Source: Simmondsia chinensis
Lineage: Eukaryota > Streptophyta > Magnoliopsida > Caryophyllales > Simmondsiaceae
Direction of reading: 5' to 3'
Assembly (NCBI GenBank): GCA_018398585.1
Contig: JAGTTD010000015.1
Location: 2,671,001-2,735,000, forward strand
Length of the DNA: 64,000 nucleotides
The stretch's first letter is position 1. Every line of letters begins with the position of its first letter. The notes beneath the pieces were generated by a model. It saw nothing but the letters and a program-made list of their open reading frames with translations, was not told where the DNA came from and made no database searches. This document shows positions 23,098 through 34,272 of the stretch, piece after piece. The translations under genes were made by a program, and so were the position numbers.

Positions 23098-23444
23098 TGT
23101 TGGGTTATGTGTGGAGCTTGGTTGAATTGGGTCTGGTTTATAAGTTATAGGATTGGGCCAATCTTATTTACGCCCATGTTACACTAAGTTTTAGTGGGGG
23201 AAGCTCTATATACACTGGTTTGTGTATGTTATCATTAGGGTTTGAGAGGATTGAGAGTTGAGACGTCTCATGTAAACTCCAATTGAAATAAAGAAATTAT
23301 CATACTCCCCTCCGTGGATGGAGGCTTCGGCTGAACTACGTAAATTCCGGTGTTCTCCCCTATCCCTTTGTTGATGATTGTTCTTCGATTTGTGGTTCGG
23401 TATCCTGTGGGTGATCATAACTAGATGGTATGAGGGCCCCTTCA
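23098..23444 (+). mobile_element. LTR-like insertion with trailing primer-binding-site-like sequence
   Basis: AGAGC at 23093-23097 and 23445-23449 flanks a TG...CA insertion; copy A of block X keeps the empty site (CTAACGAGAGCACTTTAC). It has a CTATATACAC box and AATAAAGAAA. TGGTATGAGGGCC lies just before the right end, resembling a primer-binding site. It is either a solo LTR or an LTR with a retained primer-binding site. Confidence 0.8.
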
Positions 23445-23555
23445 AGAGCACTTTACTGTCTAGTTATATTTGCCTTCTAGCAGTCAATTATTTATAATAA
23501 AAAAAAAAGGTCCCCTTCCCCTCTATGAATATCGAAAATGCTATTGGATGATCCC

Positions 23556-23830
23556 GAGCCATTGCCCGAAATAGCTCAAAAAAAGAAAATATTTCTCAAA
23601 ATAACATTTTTTCAAAAATATTTCCTAAACTAGTCTCCACGTCATCAATTTCAATTTTTTTCTTTTTTTCTTTTTTTTTTAATTTTTTGGGTACTTTTTA
23701 AAAAAAATGGCAGGGTCTGCCTGTCACTTATTTTTTTAATTTTATTTTTTTAATTATTTATTAAATAAAATGGGAGGAATGTTCATCATTTAAAATTTAA
23801 AATATTTATTCAAAAAATCTTTATAATAAA
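23556..23830. repeat. Mutator-like MITE remnant
   Basis: The left end (GAGCCATTGCCCGAAATAG, later TCCACGTCATCAA) matches the terminal repeat of the element at 32787-33651; copy A lacks it. The right terminal repeat is not clear. Confidence 0.55.
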
Positions 23831-23835
23831 TTAAA

Positions 23836-24232
23836 GAATAAAATCTTCAAAGTACTAAGACAGGCAACAACTAAACAACGAAAATTCAATGAAAAAGATA
23901 AATAACAAACACACAGATTTATGTGGTTCGTCCAAAATTGCTTATGTCCATGGAGTTCCAGGGAGAATTTTATTGTTTTAAAATTGTTACAGAGAGTTTT
24001 CTTCAATTCACTTTATTCTCTCAAACCCCAGAACCGGGTTTATATGGGCACAAAATAAAACCTTAGATATTCAGCTGAAGTCACCAATCATGGGCCTAAA
24101 CCTCGATTAGGGTCCAAACCGAGGCCCAAAAAAAAATTTCCCCAGGTGCCAGTCCATTCCGGATCGGGCCCCCGCTGCATTGGACGTGGCCCATAACAGT
24201 ATAAAATCAGACTCCTCATTAGAAGCCCAACA
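23836..24232 (-). repeat. Old solo LTR, X copy B
   Basis: Same insertion as 11288-11693, shared by descent through the block duplication. Confidence 0.5.
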
Positions 24233-24751
24233 TGAACTCAATAATTTCGTAGCAATGTATAAGATATTTAAATTATGCATATTTTAACTTTCGATGGTGC
24301 AAGGCTTTCATACTCAACTTTTTTCTTTTTTCTTTTTTTGAATTATGAGGATAAAGATTACTTCGAAAAAACAAAAGTGTATAGAATTAGTTTTGCAGCT
24401 TGCACGAGATTGTTAACTTCAAACACCAGTACCATTTTGAAAGTCTCTTTTCCGATTTAAGTATAAAATCTCTTTGTGGTTTTTATGAGAAGAAAAATAT
24501 ATGTTATTTTAAAAATATATATTAATAAAAATATATGTTTTTTGAATTAAAAATATTCTGTCTTTGTTATTTTAAAGTGTAAAAATATTCTCTCTTTGTT
24601 ATTGTACGAGAATCAAAATATATGTTATTTTAAAGTACAAAAAATATGATTCTTGCTATATACGAGATACTTTAAAATATATGTTATTCTCTCTTTTCTC
24701 CAATTATTTTTTATACTTTAAAATAAATTATCTCCGATTATTTATCCAACG

Positions 24752-25084
24752 ATTGACCACATTATATGTGGTATTTGGAGGGGCTTAGCTCCTCCGAAGG
24801 TGGAGATTTTAGTTTAGAGGGCACTGCTAGGTAAAATGAGCACTAAAAGTCGTTATTGGAATTTAGGAATCATAGTGGAGGATGAGAAATGGTGCCCTTT
24901 CTATAATCTCTCTATAGAAACGGTGGATCACTTATTCATTAATTGTCTGTTCGCGTGGAGAATGTGGAACATTTGTTTAGATTGGTGGGATCTTAAATGG
25001 GCAATGCCCATGAAGGTGAAAGAATGCTTTGAACAACGGCTTTCATTTTACGTGGGAGGCAAATTTCAGAGAAAATTTGGATCA
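24752..25084 (+). pseudogene. LINE zf-RVT fragment, left part (X copy B)
   Basis: Reads NLGIIVEDEKWCPFYN and DHLFINCLFAWRMWNIC, less broken than copy A. The second zinc-finger cysteine is tyrosine. It is interrupted at 25090 by copia 2 and continues at 29850. Confidence 0.75.
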
Positions 25085-25089
25085 CTTTT

Positions 25090-25257
25090 TATTAGACTAT
25101 AATGTATAGTGGGTTACATTATAATGGGTCACATTTGTATAGGTTAGGCCCATTGGGCTTATCGTATGTATAGTCCATACTAAGTGTAAATACTATAAAT
25201 ATACGAAAGGGCTCCTATTCTAGGAGTACCAAATTTTCCCACAATTAACTTCTTTCA
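25090..25257 (+). repeat. 5' LTR of copia 2
   Basis: 168 bp ending TTCTTTCA; contains CTATAAATATAC as TATA-like box. Confidence 0.9.
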
Positions 25258-25270
25258 TGGTATCAGAGCC
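25258..25270 (+). promoter_or_regulatory. Primer-binding site of copia 2
   Basis: TGGTATCAGAGCC abuts the LTR and complements initiator tRNA-Met. Confidence 0.92.
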
Positions 25271-25509
25271 TAACCCTAGCCCTCTCGTAAATTAAGGCAA
25301 ACCCTAGCCGCTTTTATTATTTTCTCTAACCCTAATCGGCGCCCATCCAACCACCCAGCCGCTGCCCCTCTTCTCCGATTCCCATAGCTGATTTTAGCTC
25401 CTCCACCACTGCGTAGGCCTCCGAGTCTCGTCGCCTCGCAGGTGGACCCTCCCTCCCTACACCATTCAACGTTTCAAATATACGACATCAAATCTCTTCT
25501 ACACTTGAT

Positions 25510-26508
25510 TTGAACGACCTTTCCACATGTTTGGTTTGGCGCCGATCATTTCTATCTGCTTGCCGAGGTTGTGCTGTTGATGATCATCTTGACAGCACCT
25601 CTCCTTCACCTTCCCCATCAGATCCTCAGTACTGCTATTGGAGACAGGTTGACAATCTTCTCATCTCCTGGATTCTAGGTACTATTTCTTCCGATCTTGC
25701 CAGTGCTATATGTGGTAGTGATGATGATGCAACTGCTGCGATGCTTTGGAATTCTATCACTCGATTGTTCACTGATTTTTCCCAATCCCAATAGTTGTAA
25801 TTTAAACGTGAATTAACCAATATAAAAAAAGGCAGTCTCTCCATGTTAGCCTACCTTACAAAAACAAAATCCCTGGCTGATAACCTAAAATCTGTGAATG
25901 CCTCTGTTACTGACGTTGATATGGTGTTAGATGCTGTGGATGGTTTTTCTAAGGCAAAAGGTTTTAGTGCTGTGTATACCTCTATTACATCTCGTGTTCC
26001 CTTTCCTTCCTTTATTGAGGCTTGTTCAATGTTAATGAATGAAGAGTCTCACCTCAAGAATGCCAATACCGGTTCCTCCTCCATTGTTCTCGCAGCTACT
26101 ACGATACCGGATTCTCCCGCACCCATTCAGCATGCTCCGGCAACCGCAACTCCACCGGTGGGACAACAACCGGTTGCTGTAGAGTCACCCCAAGCCCTCC
26201 ATGCTCATCAACAACAATCTGGTTATGGAAATCAATATGGTAACGGTCATGGTCATGGAGGACGTGATAATGGTTGTGGACGTGGTAAAAACGGACGTGG
26301 TTATGGAAATCAATGGATGCCGAATATGTGGGGTCAGAATTACAGAGGGATGCCGCCGTTCATGCCATTTATTCCTCCACAGTTCAATATGCAATATCGA
26401 CCTCCTCCTTTCGGCTCAGGTGGTAACGTTTCTAATCCACAATTTCATCCTACAAATAATGTTTATACCACTAGCTATTATTTTTACCCAGGTTTTGATG
26501 CAAGTTAG
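25510..26508 (+). pseudogene. copia 2 gag
   Basis: Two frames are needed. The first reads WRQVDNLLISWILGTIS, the conserved gag motif (about 25640-25690), and stops at 25792. The second begins near 25843 with TKTKSLADNLKS, VLDAVDGFSKAKGFSA and a Gly/Asn/His-rich region (YGNGHGHGGRDNG, about 26230-26320), ending with TAG at 26506. No zinc knuckle is visible; a glycine-rich segment takes its place. It would form virus-like particles if intact. The TAG at 25792 and the frame change make it dead. Confidence 0.8.
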
Positions 26509-26539
26509 TACTCTCCACAATATTATTCTACCCCTACTC

Positions 26540-29500
26540 TTGACCCTTGGTCATGGATAATGGGGCCTCCTCTCACATAAAAAATAATCCAGGTATCCTA
26601 ACATCCTTGTCTCCTTATACAGGGTCTGATAAAATTTTAATGGGCAATGGTGCTTGTCTTTCTATCGCTGGCATTGGATCTTGTTTCATATATACTCCTG
26701 CAGGTTGCTTTGTTGTAAACAAAGTTCTTTTTGTTCCTGGTCTCTCCAAAAATTTACTTTCACTTTTCTTCAATTTTGTTTAGATGACAATTATCTTCTT
26801 GAATTTGATTGTTTTGGTTTTTCTATCAAGGATCCTAAATTGAAGTCCGCTCTCATCCGCTGTGTTAGTCCGGGGCCTCTGTTCACAATACCAGGATCAC
26901 CTCCTTCTCCTACATCGTTCGTTGCTCCACGCATCTCTTCTTCCCTTTGGCATCGTCGTTTAGGTCATCCAGGCAAGCCAGTTCTATCAACTTTAGTCAA
27001 GCACAAATTTATATCTTGTTCTACTTCTTTAGAGTCTAGTTTGTGTCATGCTTGCCAATTAGGAAAGCACGGTCGTTTACCTTTTCAGAAGTCTGTTTCT
27101 AGTACTACGCGTCCTTTTGATATTGTTCATTCCGATGTATGGACATCAACTGTTTTTAGTTTCAGTGGTTATAAATATTATTTGTTATTTTTGGATGATT
27201 ACTGTCAGTTTGTGTGGATTTACCCGATGCAGTCTAAATCTAAGGTGTTTGATTTGTTTCTTCAATTGCGTGCGCTTATTTTAAATCAGTTTGGTGTAGA
27301 AATTAAGCATTTCCAGTGTGACAATGGAACTGAATATATTAACGGTGACTTTAATGGGCTTTTTATGCAACGAGGTATACTTAGTTAGGTCTCGTGCCCT
27401 CATACGTCCCAACAAAATGGGAAAGCCGAATGCGTGCACTGAACACTTGGTAATATGATGCGCACTCTTCTTTTTCAAGCTTGTATGCCACTGGAATATT
27501 GGGTTGAAGCTGTTTTAGTTGCCACCCTTACTATCAACTTGTTACCCTCTACTGCTATTAAGAAAAAGATTCTATACCAACGCTTGTATAAACAAAAGAT
27601 TAGTTATGATCACCTTTGTGTGTTTGGGAGTGCCTGTTATCCTAATTTAAGTGCTCGATCGTCTTTGTGTGTTTTTCTGGGTTATCCACCGAATCATAAA
27701 AGCTACAACTACTTAAACCTCTCTACTAACAAAGTCATTATTTCGAGGCATGTTGTATTTGATGAAACAGATTTTCCATTCGCACGGTTGGGTGATTTTT
27801 TTCGGGTTACGATGACTCGTCTTCATCAACTCTTTGCATCACCTCTTGCTTTTTCGCCTTTCGCCATTTGCCAGTGGTCACCCCGCTGCGCTGCATCCGT
27901 CTCCTCCACCGGGCGCTGCTGCCTCTCCGCCCGAGCCCACCGTCGCCCCTACAGACAGTGTCACACCACCACCCACCTCGTCCGTTCCTCCCGCAGAGCC
28001 CACTATTGCGCCCTCGCCTCCCGCACCGTCTCCGCCTGCTATTACCGATGCTACCTGCTCTATTCATCCTATGGTTACCCAATTCAAAGCTGGTGTTATG
28101 AAACCTCTTTTTGAGCCTTCTATGCTCGATCACAATATGTTGCTTGAAACTCCATTTTCTTATGGATGACAATTAGAAAAATGCAATGCATGATGAATAT
28201 CAGGCTCTCATTCGTAATCACACGTGGGACCTTGTTCCTCCGCCCCTCACGGTAACATTGTTGGCTCGAAATGGGTTTTTTGAATTAAACAAACTTCCAC
28301 AGGTGAGGTTCAACTATATAAAGCTCGGTTGGTTGCACAAGGGTATACACAACGATATGGTATTGACTATAGTGAAACTTTTAGTCCTGTTATTAAACCC
28401 GCCACAGTTCGCACGGTATTAGCTTTAGCCACCTCTCGTAAGGGGCCTATTCATCAACTTGATGTTAAGAATGCCTTTTTGAATGGATATCTTAGTGAAG
28501 AAGTTTATATGAAGCAACCTCTAGGTTTTCTCAATTCGCAATTTCCTGATCATGTGTGTAAGTTAAACAAGTCTCTCTATGGTCTTAAGCAGGCACCTCG
28601 GGCATGGTACACTCACTTTGCTTCCTACCTTCGCATGCTTGGCTTCACTAGTTGTTGGTTTGATTCTTCTCTATTTGTCCTCCGTCGAGGTACTGATATG
28701 GCTATATTATTGGTTTATGTGGATGACATCGTTCTTACTGCTTCTTTTGTTATGCTTCTTCAAGCTATACTACGCTCTCTTCATTCTGAATTTGATATGA
28801 CAGATTTGGGGCGACTTAACTATTTTCTTGGCATCTCCGTTTCCCACTCTTCAGATGGTCTTTTCTTATCTTAGTCCAGGTATGCCCATGATTTGCTTGA
28901 TAAGACCAATATGCTTTCCTGTAAGCCCGTGGCTACACCTACAGACTCCAAGTCTAAACTTTCCATAGACGATGGTGATCTCATGCTGATCCTACTTTAT
29001 ATAGATCCACGGTTGGTGCTCTCCAGTATCTTACTTTTACTCGTCTTGATATCTCTTATTCTGTACAATAAGTATGTATATTTATGCATGCTCCGCGTTC
29101 ATCGCTTTGGAGGGCATTTAAACGTATTATCCTGTACGTTAAAGGGACTATCTCTTATGGCTTGACTATTTCCCCTTCTCGTGTGGATCAGCTTGTGGTA
29201 TTCTCTGATGCAGATTGGGCTGGATGTCCTGATACTCAGATATCCACTTCGGTTTCTGTGTTTTTCTGGGAGATAACATTATTTCCTGGTCTTCCAAACG
29301 TCAACCCACACTTTCTCGTTCTAGCGCTGAGGCTGAGTACCGTGCGGTCGCAAATGCAGTTTCTGAGTGTTGTTGGCTCCGCTCGCTTCGTAGTGGGCTT
29401 GGTATTCTTCTTCCTCGTGCTACATTGCTTTATTGTGACAATGTCTCAGCTATGTACCTGTCTACTAATCCTGTGCACCATGTTCGAACCAAGCATATTG

Positions 29501-29682
29501 AGATCGGCATTCATTTCGTTCGAGAGCGAGTTCACATGGGTCTCGTTCGGGTTCTTCATATTCCTTCCTCACAACAGATAGCTGACATATTTACCAAAAA
29601 TCTACCACGGCAACTCTTTCTTTTATTCAGACACAACCTCTGTATTCGTTTATCTCATGCATCGGTTGAGAGGGAACGTTAG
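26540..29682 (+). pseudogene. copia 2 pol: protease, integrase, RT, RNase H
   Basis: The protease site reads MDNGASSH (about 26552-26575): the catalytic Asp is kept but the residue after it is Asn rather than Ser/Thr. The HHCC zinc region is LWHRRLGHPG to CHACQLGKHG (26945-27070). The integrase core has DIVHSDVW and HFQCDNGTEY, stopping at 27386. The RT has HQLDVKNAFLNGYL and catalytic YVDD (28450-28727), stopping at 28872. RNase H has SDADWAGCPD and YCDNVSAMYLSTNP, RTKHIEIGIHF and DIFTKNLP (29200-29610). A proline-rich linker lies at 27850-28070. Several stops and shifts break the frame, but all domains are present in copia order. Confidence 0.92.
29665..29676 (+). promoter_or_regulatory. 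Polypurine tract of copia 2
   Basis: Purine-rich GAGAGGGAA directly before the 3' LTR. Confidence 0.75.
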
Positions 29683-29844
29683 ACTATAATGTACAGTGGG
29701 TTACATTGTAATGGGTCACAATTGTATAGGTTAGGCCCATTGGGCTTATCGTATGTATAGTCCATACTAAGTGTAAATACTATAAATATATGAGAGGGCT
29801 CATATTCTAAGAGTACCAAATTTTCCCACAATTAACTTATTTCA
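29677..29844 (+). repeat. 3' LTR of copia 2
   Basis: 168 bp, pairs with 25090-25257. Confidence 0.9.
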
Positions 29845-29849
29845 CTTTT

Positions 29850-29853
29850 TTTC

Positions 29854-29884
<31 letters not shown>

Positions 29885-30025
29885 GTAATTTGGGTTTTAT
29901 GGAATATTAGGAACAAGATTGTATTTGATAACAGTAGGTGGTGTGAGGAGGAAATCATTTGGTCAATCCAGATGAGGTTTGGTTTCTGAATTAAGGTGTG
30001 GTATGATGGTTTCCCTTGCAACGAA
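29850..30025 (+). pseudogene. LINE fragment, right part (X copy B)
   Basis: Continues the LINE fragment split by copia 2: reads NIRNKIVFDNSRWCEEE after a long T-run, as at 12570-12715 in copy A. Confidence 0.75.
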
Positions 30026-30879
30026 AGCATCATTTACCAAGAATACCAATCAAGATAATAACACAAAAGAAATCAAGCTAACTGTTGCCACACATATTGT
30101 ACATACATAATTATGTATTTAGATTATATGTGAATAATTTTCATGATGCCAAACAAACATGTGTAAATCGTGACCCATTAAAAAAATATGAGATTGAATT
30201 TTTTAAGTCCAGTTGATGCTTAAGAAAATTCAAAGATAAAAGTAAATACACATCGTGGATTATGGATATGTTCTATAATAAGATTCTAATATTCGCAGTA
30301 TAAAAAATGTTAAGCGGGTATAGAATATAGCTTGTGATTCCAAGTGGGTATTTATTCAAAATGTTGACTCAATAATAATGGAGATCAAATTTCTCATTTT
30401 AATTTAATAACGATTGGTCGGTGTTAATAGAATTTATGATTTAATAAAGGTAGTGAAAGAGTTAGTAGTTACATTAAGAAATATAATTGAATATAAACTT
30501 GACTCATAAGACTTGAAAAATAATTTAAAAACAACTCGAATTTAAGAGATTATACTAAATGCCGGAGTATCATTATGTGGATCAAAGCCAGGGTATAAAA
30601 GGGTTAAATCTTATGATACTAAGCCTACTATGATGCTGCTTAAAGCTAGACAACTCTTACCCACTCGACCACTTAAGTCGATGAAATTTTATTTTCTTAA
30701 TTGTTAGATGACCAATATATTGATATCGAGTTGTTTACCGAATGTGTGGCAACTTTTAATTGGTTAAAATTCAGAAATCGTATGTTATTCCATGTATATT
30801 TTTAAACAAATAATGATAAGCAAATAATTTGAGGTGGTTGGTTAGTGAAAAATAAACCGTACAAGTTCTCTTTTATTGT

Positions 30880-31045
30880 AATGCGGTGGCTCATTGGATT
30901 GCTCGACACCATCTTGAAAATCTCTGTAACCATGATTGGTGATTAAGCCCTCCCCCTGAACTTATGTCGCTTGTCTTGAAGGATTCAATTGAAGCTAGTC
31001 TTGCCTTCGGGCTTTCTTGTGTTCAAAAAATAAATGAACAAATAA
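30880..31045 (+). pseudogene. LINE C-terminal end (X copy B)
   Basis: Parallel to 13585-13765, with the same GGGCTTTCTTGTGTTC end and a shorter A-rich tail. Confidence 0.58.
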
Positions 31046-31387
31046 ATCAAATGACTTAGTCAAAAAAGAGAATTTGGCTATCTTACTTAAAAATGCTCAA
31101 TATATTAAATTTAGGTACCCAATTTATATACTATGTAATGTTGTAAAAAGTTATTAGATTATAAAGATTAGGGTTTTTTTTTTTTTTTTTAAAAACACTT
31201 GGAATAATTGTTTTTTTTCTTTAAATCTTTGCCGAAAATAAAATTAATCCTTAGAAAAAAAGATACCCATGAATATCCACACACTCGCCCGAGCCCGCAC
31301 AGCTAGGGCAAATGGTGCGCGCGACACACATGTTACATAAATCTCTCACCCTTAGTGATGTTCTCTAAACTATTTATCCTATACGGG

Positions 31388-32614
31388 TGTTTCAGAATTT
31401 TTTGGTCAGGTTCCAGATGAGAGCGGGACTCAACCCTCACTTGAGAAAGCAGCTGCTGGCGCGTTTAACCCAGGCTCACCTACAAAACAAGCAAGGCTTC
31501 AGAGGGACCCGCAATGGTTTGGACCGCGGGAGACCCCTCCGATACCTAAGTCAGTAAGAGAAGCGGTAGCAATAATGAATATGCGTAAAGTAGATAATAC
31601 CTGATAAATATGAAAGAGCTAACCGAGGGAAGGGAGCGCATCGGGTAATAATCATGGAGGGGAAGAGGCAATACCGTGGTCCTAGCAAGGAGAGAGAGAC
31701 GGGGGGTCTGTTGGGGAGGAGATGAGGTGTGAGGCCTCTGAGAGGTTAGGCCGTGAGGGGCGTGGGACCCCAGGCCGGATGAGAGAGAAGGGTAGCCCGT
31801 GGAGATGCCCAGAGGAGCTTGAATTGAATGAGGGGAATAGGTTGGTATTTATAAGAAAGGGGGAGCTGGTAGTGCTAGACGGTAGAGCCGAGCTAGGGGC
31901 AGTACCGCCTGGCATGACTTAATGGAGAGATGAAGGTGAATGATTGGTTGGAAGGGAGGTGCTACAATCAACATGGAGAATGGTTGAGAGGGGCGGTGAT
32001 ACCGCCTGGGTGGTGACGGTTGTGGTGCCGCCCAGTTGGTACACGGGATTAGGAGAATGGGTACCGAGGCCTGCAGGCGGTAGCCAAGGCAGGCTATATT
32101 GTAGCTCTCCGGGCAGTAGTGGTACCCGGATCTAATACCGCCTGGAAGTGGTCAGGAGTAGGGCGGTAATGACCCCTGGAGCCCGGTACCACCCGGGAGA
32201 GGTAATGAAAGGGGTCGGTAATGACCCCCGGGACCCGGTACCTCCCAGGAGCGGTCAGGAAACGGGCGGTAATGACCCCTGGAACCCGGTATTACCTCCG
32301 GACAGGTCCTTATTAATGGTTTTGCACACCTGGACGATAGCCAGGGTTGGCGGTATCAAGGCCTAGGGTAGGCAGTACCCTATGATGGAAGAAGCAGGCG
32401 GTACGGTGAGCCTAGGTGTGGGATAGAGATAGGCACATTATAGCTTGGCGGCACCCTAGCTTACGATAACTGAGGCAGGAGGCGGTATATTTAGTGCCGC
32501 CAGCCTATTACCGTGATGAGCCTTAAGGCAATTACTTATCCTGGGGTGTGGAGGTGCCGCCAGGTCTATTTACCGTGGTTGACTTATTGACCTAGCTTAC
32601 TTTTTTCCTCGTCA
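31388..32614. mobile_element. GC-rich solo LTR, 1.2 kb
   Basis: A TG...CA segment of 1,227 bp flanked by ACGGG (31383-31387) and ATGGG (32615-32619), inserted at a site that is empty in block X copy A (TACGGGATAAGC). It is far more GC-rich than its surroundings, rich in GGTACC-like and GCGGTA motifs, and has no domain. The length suggests a large-LTR family, perhaps Ty3/gypsy; no internal region remains to prove it. Open frames inside follow the GC content and encode nothing recognisable. Confidence 0.85.
32163..32300. repeat. Tandem repeat inside the solo LTR
   Basis: GCGGTAATGACCCC or a one-base variant recurs at about 32163, 32215 and 32266, a 51-52 bp period, each followed by CCCGGTA. 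Confidence 0.85.
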
Positions 32615-32786
32615 ATGGGTTAAGCTACCAAGAACAAATGTGTTTCAAGAGACTTTAACTTGTGTCTTTTCCAACATATTTGTCTTCTACTAACTAACTA
32701 ACTATACATATGTGTGTAAAATCCGTCGTATTTAAATTTAACATATTTTGAAGCACCAATCTGCCGTTGTTGGTATTGTTTTTAAC

Positions 32787-33651
32787 GAGCCGTTGCCCAA
32801 AATGGCCCAAAGTAAAAAAATATTACCCAAAATGGCCCATTTCAAAAAATATTTACCCAAATGGTCTTCACGTCAGCAAATTTTAAATATTATATTATTT
32901 TTTGGGGATCTCCCTCCAAGTGATAATAATTTGCAAGATAATAACTTATGGTAAATGTTACTTAAACAAACGACTATTATTAGATAATTATAATAATGAG
33001 TAAATTAAAAAAAATATGTATAGATAATATTAGTTAATATTTAACAAATAACTTGATACAGGATTCTAAATCAGTAGAATCCCGATCACAATTCAAACCA
33101 AGAAATAGAGTTTTAAGGGTGAAAAGAAATAGACATTGAGGGAGAAGGTTAGAGTTTAGAGGGAGAGTTTAGGGAGAGGATAGAGATTACTTCTTCATTG
33201 ATGATCCTCCTTTTACATCCCTTTACATATATATAGGAATTGAATTCAAGAAATAAGATATTGAATTAAATTGCTAATTATAACTAACTCCTTATTTTCC
33301 GCCAAGAATTCCCGCCAAGGTTTCCCACCAATTCTCCTGCTTCATTGTTTTCCTGTATTATAACTTAATTTAAATTTTTTATTATAAATTACATATATAA
33401 TTTAACTAAAACGTATATTATAAAGCTAAATGTAACACAATAATAACAAATAAAATTAATATATTTAATTTAATTAATAATTAATAATTTACAAAAAAAT
33501 TAAATAAAAAATAAAAAAGGTTTAATGTGTCAGATACCCTAAAACAAAAATAATAAAAATAAATTTTAAAATTTTGATGACGTGAAGACTATTTGAATAA
33601 ATATTTTTTAAAATGAACGATTTTGGGTAATATTTTTTTAGGCAATGACTC
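32787..33651. mobile_element. Mutator-like MITE with long terminal inverted repeats
   Basis: About 100-bp inverted ends (GAGCCGTTGCCC outwards; AAAAATATTACCCAAAAT and CTTCACGTCA in both arms). The paralogous sequence upstream of gene C (about 44805-44836) is the empty site. Flanks GTTTTTAAC and ATTTTCGAC agree at 6 of 9 positions, consistent with an old 9-bp target duplication. It holds the solo LTR at 33054-33360 and has no transposase. Confidence 0.8.
33054..33360 (-). mobile_element. Solo LTR nested in the Mutator-like MITE
   Basis: 307 bp with ends TGATACAGGA and TCCTGTATTA (last C mutated), flanked by perfect TAACT at 33049-33053 and 33361-33365. On the minus strand a TATATATGTAAAGGG box precedes an AATGAAGAAG, giving the orientation. 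Confidence 0.88.
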
Positions 33652-33746
33652 ATTTTCGACATGTTGCTCCCAATTTTATTTATTATTATTATTATTATTA
33701 TTTTGGTAATATGATTATTTTATAACATTGTCTTGCCTAAAGGAGC

Positions 33747-34154
33747 TAAAAGCAACATACCCAGTATCCTCAGGGCTCCCGTCCAAGCAGGGTCGGGGGG
33801 GCGGATGTATGTAGCGCTCCCCCTTCAGGGTATTACCCCTGAAGAGAGGCTGTTTCCGAGGAGAAATTATTAGGTGACCCGGTGTCACCATGATGACGTG
33901 GTGACCCCAGTACACTTTCTCTTATTTTTAAGTTAAAATTAATTTAAATAATAAATTTTAATTATTAAAAATAACTTCCCAATACACATGAATATAGGAA
34001 GTAGTGGGGGGTCACCTAATAATTCTCTCGTTTCTTTCTGAGTGCCTTTAACCTGAGGGTGAGGACCTTCCAGGAGAACACCCATCCTGGTACTACTCTC
34101 GCCCAAGCACGCTTAACTTCGGAGTTTTAATGGAATCCGGTAAACGGGGTCTTA
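33747..34154 (-). mobile_element. 5S rRNA-headed SINE, minus strand, interrupted by a small MITE
   Basis: CCTAAAGGAGC flanks it at 33736-33746 and 34155-34165 (15 bp with one mismatch if CTT is included). The 5S head is at about 34045-34148 (minus: GTTAAGCGTGCTTGGGCG), and the body at 33757-33860. The equivalent site upstream of gene C is empty (ATGCCTAAAGGAGCATT). Confidence 0.88.
33857..34030. repeat. Short MITE inside the SINE
   Basis: Inverted ends GAGAAATTATTAGGTGACC and GGTCACCTAATAATTCTC interrupt the SINE between head and body. Exact ends are uncertain by a few bases. Confidence 0.72.
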
Positions 34155-34209
34155 CCTAAAGGAGCATTTTCCTTTATTCTGCGTATGAATGACAAATAGT
34201 ATATAGTCC

Positions 34210-34216
34210 TATATAA
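34210..34216 (+). promoter_or_regulatory. TATA box of gene B
   Basis: TATATAA, 57 bp before the first ATG of exon 1; the leader GAGAGCAAGGCAATTAAGCAC is nearly identical upstream of gene C. Confidence 0.6.
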
Positions 34217-34272
34217 GGAAAAATAAATAAGAGGATAAAGAGAGAGAGCAAGGCAATTAAGCACACAACTAT

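Larger units (their letters stand above)
25090..29844 (+). mobile_element. Ty1/copia LTR retrotransposon 2, defective, short LTRs
   Basis: 4,755 bp with 168-bp LTRs flanked by CTTTT at 25085-25089 and 29845-29849. The insertion splits a LINE fragment that is continuous in block X copy A, a direct empty-site control. The LTRs differ at about 10 of 168 positions by eye (about 6 percent). The original TG start has mutated in both LTRs (TA and CG). Confidence 0.94.
17439..32676. repeat. Block X, copy B, enlarged by nested insertions
   Basis: Corresponds to 11069-14157. Insertions absent from copy A are: 17475-23041, 23098-23444, 23556-23830, 25090-29844 and 31388-32614. Removing them leaves about 3 kb collinear with copy A. 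Confidence 0.88.

Noticed and set aside
31682..32366. Frames in the GC-rich segment
   Set aside because: They follow the base composition of a solo LTR and match no family.
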